DNA from: Elysia crispata
Taxonomy: Eukaryota; Mollusca; Gastropoda; Plakobranchidae
Reading direction: 5' to 3'
Assembly (NCBI GenBank): GCA_033675545.1
Contig: JAWDGP010000459.1
Coordinates: forward strand, 940,001-1,004,000
DNA length: 64,000 nt
Below are positions 59,201 to 64,000 of the stretch, in pieces. The position numbers and the translations under genes were made by a program. How positions within the stretch are numbered: the first letter of the stretch is position 1; each line of letters begins with the position of its first letter. The notes beneath the pieces are model-generated. The model had not been told where the DNA came from. It saw only the letters and a program-made list of their open reading frames with translations, and made no database searches.

Positions 59201-61384
59201 CTTCTATACCTCAGAAAATACTAGAATAGAATAAATGGCCCAATCATGAAAAGCTCTGTGTACTACCTTGCATGCCAATTGCCCTAAATGCTGAATTTGG
59301 TGAGAAAAAGCGATTCATGAGAGGTCCCCGCTGACCTGCTCCTGGCATTGACCCTGTGATAACAGGATGGGTTGCTTGGGCCTGGCTGGTCTTCTGTGGA
59401 TGTGCGGTTTAAGGCAAATGTTAAACATTCATACAATTTTGAAGTTTAACACTTGAGTAAAATGCTACGCGTCACCAGCGTTCAAAACATCTATTCAGCC
59501 ACTTCAGCTTTCATAAAAAAAAAACCTACAGGCTAATCCTTAGGTTAAAAAAAAAGGCATAAGACATTTAATGGATGTTCTTTTTCTCAAATCCTGTTTG
59601 TGTGCAAAGAAAATATTTAGAGCTTCCAAGATCTACTCCACTTTGGCACTGATCTCATGAATATGAAACTGGATTTGAAAAGCTATAGCAGCTGTTACCT
59701 AAGGTTTAAGTTTTGTAGTGTTCAGTTTAGATTTAATATGGAACTGTATTTCTCCAAATATCAATGGAATAAATTATCAAACAATTAAGATGCAAACAAG
59801 GGCTAGCTTCAGTAAAATAACATAAAGCTAAATGCAAACAACAATTTCTTTTTAACTTTTCAAAGACCTTTCTAGGATATTAATTATCCATAGGATTAAC
59901 ATTTATATAGAGCATTATCTTTACAAAAACCATGCACTAATTTCACCAGCATTTGGAAATATTGCAACATTTAACGTTATGAAGATTGGTCCTTTCTTCC
60001 ACATAATAAAAATTTTAAGAATGTAACATTCTGAATAATCAAGAACTTCACGGTAGGAACTAGTATCGTTGGGAACATTTTTCTACATTTTCCAACCTCA
60101 GGAATTACGAAAAGTAAGAAAAAAGAGGTTGAAAATCTAAAAAAAAAAAATAATTAAAATGATTGTCACTTACAAGACAGAGAAGAGCCATGGAGGCTGC
60201 ACTCTTGGCTGCGTCTTGTTTGATCTTGCAAACAGAGCCCTCATACTTGTGACCGTTGGGCAGTGACACAGTAGCAATGTACGCATTCTGGTGGATAGTT
60301 TCAAAACACTTTCATTTTTTGTTCATATTGCAGACATTCATTTGGGTCCCTTATAAGATTATTATTTATCTCATAACACAGCATCACATTAATGATACTT
60401 TAGTTTGCCTCAGCCCTCATTGCCTTACTGAGGTCAACAGAGGTCAATCTATGTAAAGAATAGCATTTTAATGTGACTGTGTCACCATGCGAAAAGCAAA
60501 CAAAGAGGTGAAAGATACATATGTATGAAACTACTTTTTCTTGTTTTTACCTGTTAGCAGTTTAATAGTCATCTCAATGCTAAGGTTTTTTTTTCCATGG
60601 CCATGGTGAAGTCTGATGATTGTAGGTCTTAGAGGATTAACAGTGTCTTGTTGAGTGGTCAAAAGAATGATTGTTTCAATACCGCTTCATGTAAGAAAAA
60701 AGAAAGTCTATGATTGCTGTTTCTAGATGATCAAGGCAAGGTTAGCTTTACCCGGTGCTTTTAGCAACATACAATGAAAACCACTCCGTTTTTCCACCCA
60801 CATTCCGACACTGTATCAACTCACTGCATCTATCCGCTCTTGGACAGTTAGACGAGTGCAATGATGCCAATGTCACTTGCTTTTAATGTCAAGGCATGCG
60901 GTGAAAAGGAAAAGAGAGTAGAGGCTGGGCAAAAAATCTAAGCCAATCAATGAGCTGCTTGTAAGTGTTAGACCCTTAGCCTCTCCCTCTTACCCGTTTT
61001 GTTATAAAACTGCAAAGCATAACAGTTTGCTTTGAATTGAGACAGTGTTTATACAATGATTAGAGGACCTACTGGGATGAGAGGAATTTGGCACTGGGTA
61101 TGCTAACACCCTATGGAAATGGAATAAGGAGATGTTGAACGCTCCCCTATTTCCTATTTTAGCAAACATTAGTCAGTCAGAAGAGTCATGGTGCCATTCA
61201 ACAAACACTGTCTATGTGTCTAGGAGAAAGATGATAGGGAAAAGGGTATGGGGGTTGAATAAGGTTACTCCCAACAGGTGACACCTGTTGACTTACTTGC
61301 TTTGGTTGTAACTTGAAGTCAAAATGGACCTCTCCCTTATTGAAAGCAGCCTGACAGAAAGCTTCAATCTCTGCTATGGGATTC
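54826..61384 (-). CDS. 3' end of a dsRBD-like, Pro/Gln-rich protein; possible XRN1 C-terminus (5' partial)
   Basis: Six minus-strand exons with GT-AG, phase-matched junctions: 61384-61297, 60287-60174, 59393-59267, 56662-56463, 55820-55590, 55302-54826 (stop). They encode about 412 residues, and the first exon begins in mid-codon, so more exons lie upstream, probably beyond 64000. Exons 1-2 give an alpha-beta-beta-beta-alpha dsRNA-binding-like unit: NPIAEIEAFCQAAFNKGEVH, then YIATVSLPNGHKYEGS and KQDAAKSAASMALLCL, matching the G-x-x-x-x-G...K-x-AKxxAAxxAL pattern. Exons 3-5 are Pro/Gln-rich (a run of five Gln, HHPP-type stretches). The last exon is Ser/Lys/Pro-rich and ends in a basic KKRKSRLAANFGPRS. 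A dsRBD-like fold, a long Pro/Gln linker and a basic RxLAxNFG end recall, from memory, the C-terminus of the cytoplasmic 5'-3' exoribonuclease XRN1, where the tail recruits decapping factors. The catalytic part is not in the window, so this remains a hypothesis; another dsRBD protein is possible. Confidence 0.75.
55821..56462 (-). other. Intron of the dsRBD-like gene, with an (AT)n tract
   Basis: AT dinucleotides at about 56248-56275; otherwise featureless. Confidence 0.6.
57941..57963. repeat. (CA)n microsatellite
   Basis: About 11 CA units inside the 2.6-kb intron. Confidence 0.9.
58004..58075. repeat. Cluster of AGATCTAG / TAGATC motifs
   Basis: TAGATCTAGATCTAGATAGA and further AGATCTAGA, TAGATCCAGATCTAG strings within about 70 bp. 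The same motif is scattered through the window (about 18390, 33780, 50455, 53530). It is a low-complexity signature rather than a defined element. Confidence 0.6.
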
Positions 61385-64000
61385 CTGTGAGTTTTGAAAC
61401 AGAAATGAATATAGCATTAGTTGAAAGCAATCCTAAAGTGACAGAAATTCAGAGATCTTAATGTGATGAATTCAGCAATTCAACTGATATAGTACCTATT
61501 TTAAGATATTTTGAGTAAACTATCAGGATGATATGAAAACAAATATTATTCAAGAAACAGATCGGGAAGGGTCTCACAATTAAGGCCTGACCCTTGAATG
61601 ATAGTAACTTCATTTGATCTGGTGCCAAAATTCCGCCAGGCTGTCACCACAATGTACTTTTTCTTCAAGATTAACATACGAAGCATATCCTATGACAAAC
61701 AAAATATTCCACAAAGAAGATCCAAAATTATCGAGTAAAAGGTGCATCCATTTAAACAGTTACAGAAAAAGTCATACTCAAGTTGAAAATAATTGTACCA
61801 CCTGTAAGAGTGACAAAATCAGGGCTGGAATTGATCTTTCAAGAAAAGATTGAAAAGAGCAACTGGACTCCAAAGGCCGGAGCTTTTTCTAAAAAGATCA
61901 TGGGGCATGCTCTCTCACAAAATTTATTTCACTATATGATGCAAATAAGCCATCTGGAGCCCTACTTTGAAATACTAACCATATTATTTTATATAAAGGC
62001 CGAATACAGATCCATTACAAAAATGAAGTTGTGTTTGACTTGGAGGGAAAAAGAAAAAACACCTGGTTTTCCATATCTCTTAAATAAGCGACTGCAATAT
62101 GCTTAAGACGTCCGTTTTCCACAATTTTTTTTACATGTTTCTCCTGAAAATCTGAAAAAGCATGAAATCAATCCCTTCAAAAGGCTTTTGTTGTTGCCTG
62201 CAGACTTAAGCCTTTATAATGCCTCTAATAGTTTTGTTTGGATCTTAAATTTCAGCGTTCTCTTTACTTCAAAGGACTGGAAAAATTTATGAGGGTAAAG
62301 AGCAAATAAGTTTTGAACCTCAGATTTATTTGCCAAATATTGTTTAGTGCCTGGTAAGTGGTATAAACTTTTATCTTACCATACTTCTTTCTTTGTCGTG
62401 GATATACACAAAATTGTTGAAGCCTAAACTCTAGAGCATAGCATCGCAAATGCACCATTTTAGTTGCCAAGGCCCGCATGGTGTCAATGACCAAATCCTA
62501 TGACCTAGATGTCAACTCAGGTAGACTCGGGCAGCTATGTGCCTGTGCAGCACTTTATGCTTTTTTGATATTTTAGTGTAACCACAATAATGACAAATAT
62601 AATGTATTCTTAAGTTTGCATTGAAAAATAAATCAAAAAGGCTCTATAGACAAGCAAGAACAAAAATTCTTGCTCAAATACTTTTTTTTGTTATATGGCC
62701 ATAAACTGTGCATTTATTGCAGTATATTAGAAAACAATAGAGTGATTTTTAAAAGGTCGTAATAACTAAACGCAACATGTAATTCTTATATTATTTCACA
62801 TACAGATCTTATCAGTTTTGAATAACTACTCACGAAATTTTTTCGTGGTAGATGGAATAATTTTTGCCAGAGACGGACTCTTTGCACATGTCCCTATGTT
62901 CGAGCTTTAAATTATCTTGCTAAATATAAGCAGTCTCGATCAGATTCATCTTCACTGTGTTACATCAATGCTTTTTGTTACCCTATTAGCTTACAAATTT
63001 AGGATAAATTAAATCATAGAAAGATATCACAGAAATTCATATCACAGATACTGTTCTATCTTGGCAGGTCAGAATAAATAAAAGGTTAATTATAAAAAAA
63101 TATTTGCAGCTATTATACATCACAAATATATGTATTGATCTATCCTCGGAGAGCAGCAGGTGTGCTGTTGAAATGTGGTTTAATTTATTAAGTTCGTTAA
63201 TAAACTCGTGTGCCTGATGTTTTTCTAAACGTGCTATCAATTCCTGTTTCCCGCTCTCCAAGGAGGCCCAGTCCAAACATCTTTTCTGATGTGTGGAATG
63301 CAGTGGTGTTCTAGTAAATGTTGTTTTGGAATGACTTTATTGTGAAACATTCTTCTGTAAATTGTCATGTATTTGTCTATTGCTGTTTAAATGCACTGTA
63401 AAGAGCTGTAATCTATTATAGGTGCTGTGTAGGATATAGACTTGTGAACTGTCTTAAATGCGAAATTGAGATCATTAAATGTTGTATGTATTGTATGTGC
63501 TTCGTCCATAAGGAATGACTTGTTGGTAAGGGTTTGTGTTTGTTTGATGATTGTTTCTGTAAGGTCTATGTAAAAGTTTGGTTGGAGATATTTGTGGCAG
63601 TGGTTTCCTTCAAAACATCTAGTGTGAGATGCGGGTGGAGTAATTTCATATTTGTTTAGAACTGTCTCTAATGCAGAGGCCACTGGGCCTGTTCTTAGTG
63701 TGAGGGTTATGTATGAATTAAAACGGGCGCGCTTTGAACTCATATATCTTAACAAAACTTATATCACTTTAATATATGGTTTTTGTTCTTTCAGATAAAT
63801 ATTGAAAATTGATGATGTAGCGTTTCCTTTTTCATTAGTCAAGAATTAAATGTAATAGGAGCGGATTACAGGTAAAATTATCAATAAAAACATTGACTAT
63901 GAAAACGCAGTAACCACACTGACAAATATGATGACAGAAATATCAAAGTAACATTGGGTTTCAAATAAGATTTGAAAGAAACTGTTGCAAGTTGAACGAT
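61385..64000. other. Upstream intron or flank of the dsRBD-like gene; no exon recognised
   Basis: Should contain, or lead to, the preceding exon ending in phase 2, but none was identified. Minus-strand frames at 63037-63276 (LESGKQELIARLEKHQAHEF) and 63387-63755 (122 aa, one CFEGNHCHKY segment) look more protein-like than average. They are interrupted by stops and match no family I recognise; they could be a decayed mobile element. Confidence 0.35.

Larger units (their letters stand above)
56663..59266 (-). other. 2.6-kb intron of the dsRBD-like gene
   Basis: AT-rich. Holds a (CA)n tract at 57941-57963 and, at 58000-58075, a cluster of AGATCTAG-type motifs. Frames at 57353-57640 and 58447-58710 show no domain. 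Confidence 0.6.

Overview
This is a eukaryotic, AT-rich and intron-rich animal genome segment. Introns are spliced at GT-AG sites with small phase-matched exons, and there are long microsatellites (CT/GA, TAG, ATT, AT), minisatellites, relics of pogo/Tigger-like DNA transposons, a tRNA-derived SINE and a CCCTAA telomere-type tract. The overall look (frequent AGATCTAG strings, long GA/CT tracts) suggests a mollusc, probably a gastropod; that assignment is an inference. No prokaryotic, CRISPR or viral locus was recognised.

Three protein-coding loci can be supported, plus one partial gene. (1) Plus strand, 3633-6429: a two-exon (as seen) nuclear-type protein that I do not recognise, with a Cys/His-rich N-terminal domain and two CtBP-type DLS motifs. 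(2) Plus strand, 8823-21345: a 14-exon tRNA pseudouridine synthase PUS3, complete except for its first codons. The splice phase would allow gene 1 to be joined to PUS3. (3) Minus strand, 37411-30858: a three-coding-exon GLTP/ceramide-1-phosphate-transfer-like protein. Its first coding exon encodes a signal peptide, which is unusual for this cytosolic family. (4) Minus strand, 61384-54826: six 3' exons of a larger gene, giving a dsRBD-like fold followed by a Pro/Gln-rich tail and a basic C-terminus. It is possibly the end of the 5'-3' exoribonuclease XRN1; its upstream exons must lie to the right of the window.

Layout: 1-760 Tigger-like transposase relic; 3.6-6.4 kb gene 1; 8.8-23.2 kb PUS3 and its 3'UTR; 24.95-26.76 kb a 26-bp satellite; 27-28 kb CT arrays and telomere-like repeats; 30.5-37.4 kb GLTP gene with giant TAG and ATT/ACT arrays in its introns; 39.3-40.1 kb a degenerate 29/30-bp minisatellite; 40.7-52.4 kb gene-poor, microsatellite-rich DNA; 52.4-61.4 kb the 3' end of gene 4, with a Tigger-like MITE in its inferred 3'UTR; 61.4-64 kb an intron or flank with nothing recognised. 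A dispersed repeat of about 0.5 kb occurs at 34.0, 34.6 and 46.3 kb.

All calls come from reading the sequence by eye. No database search, splice predictor or alignment was run.
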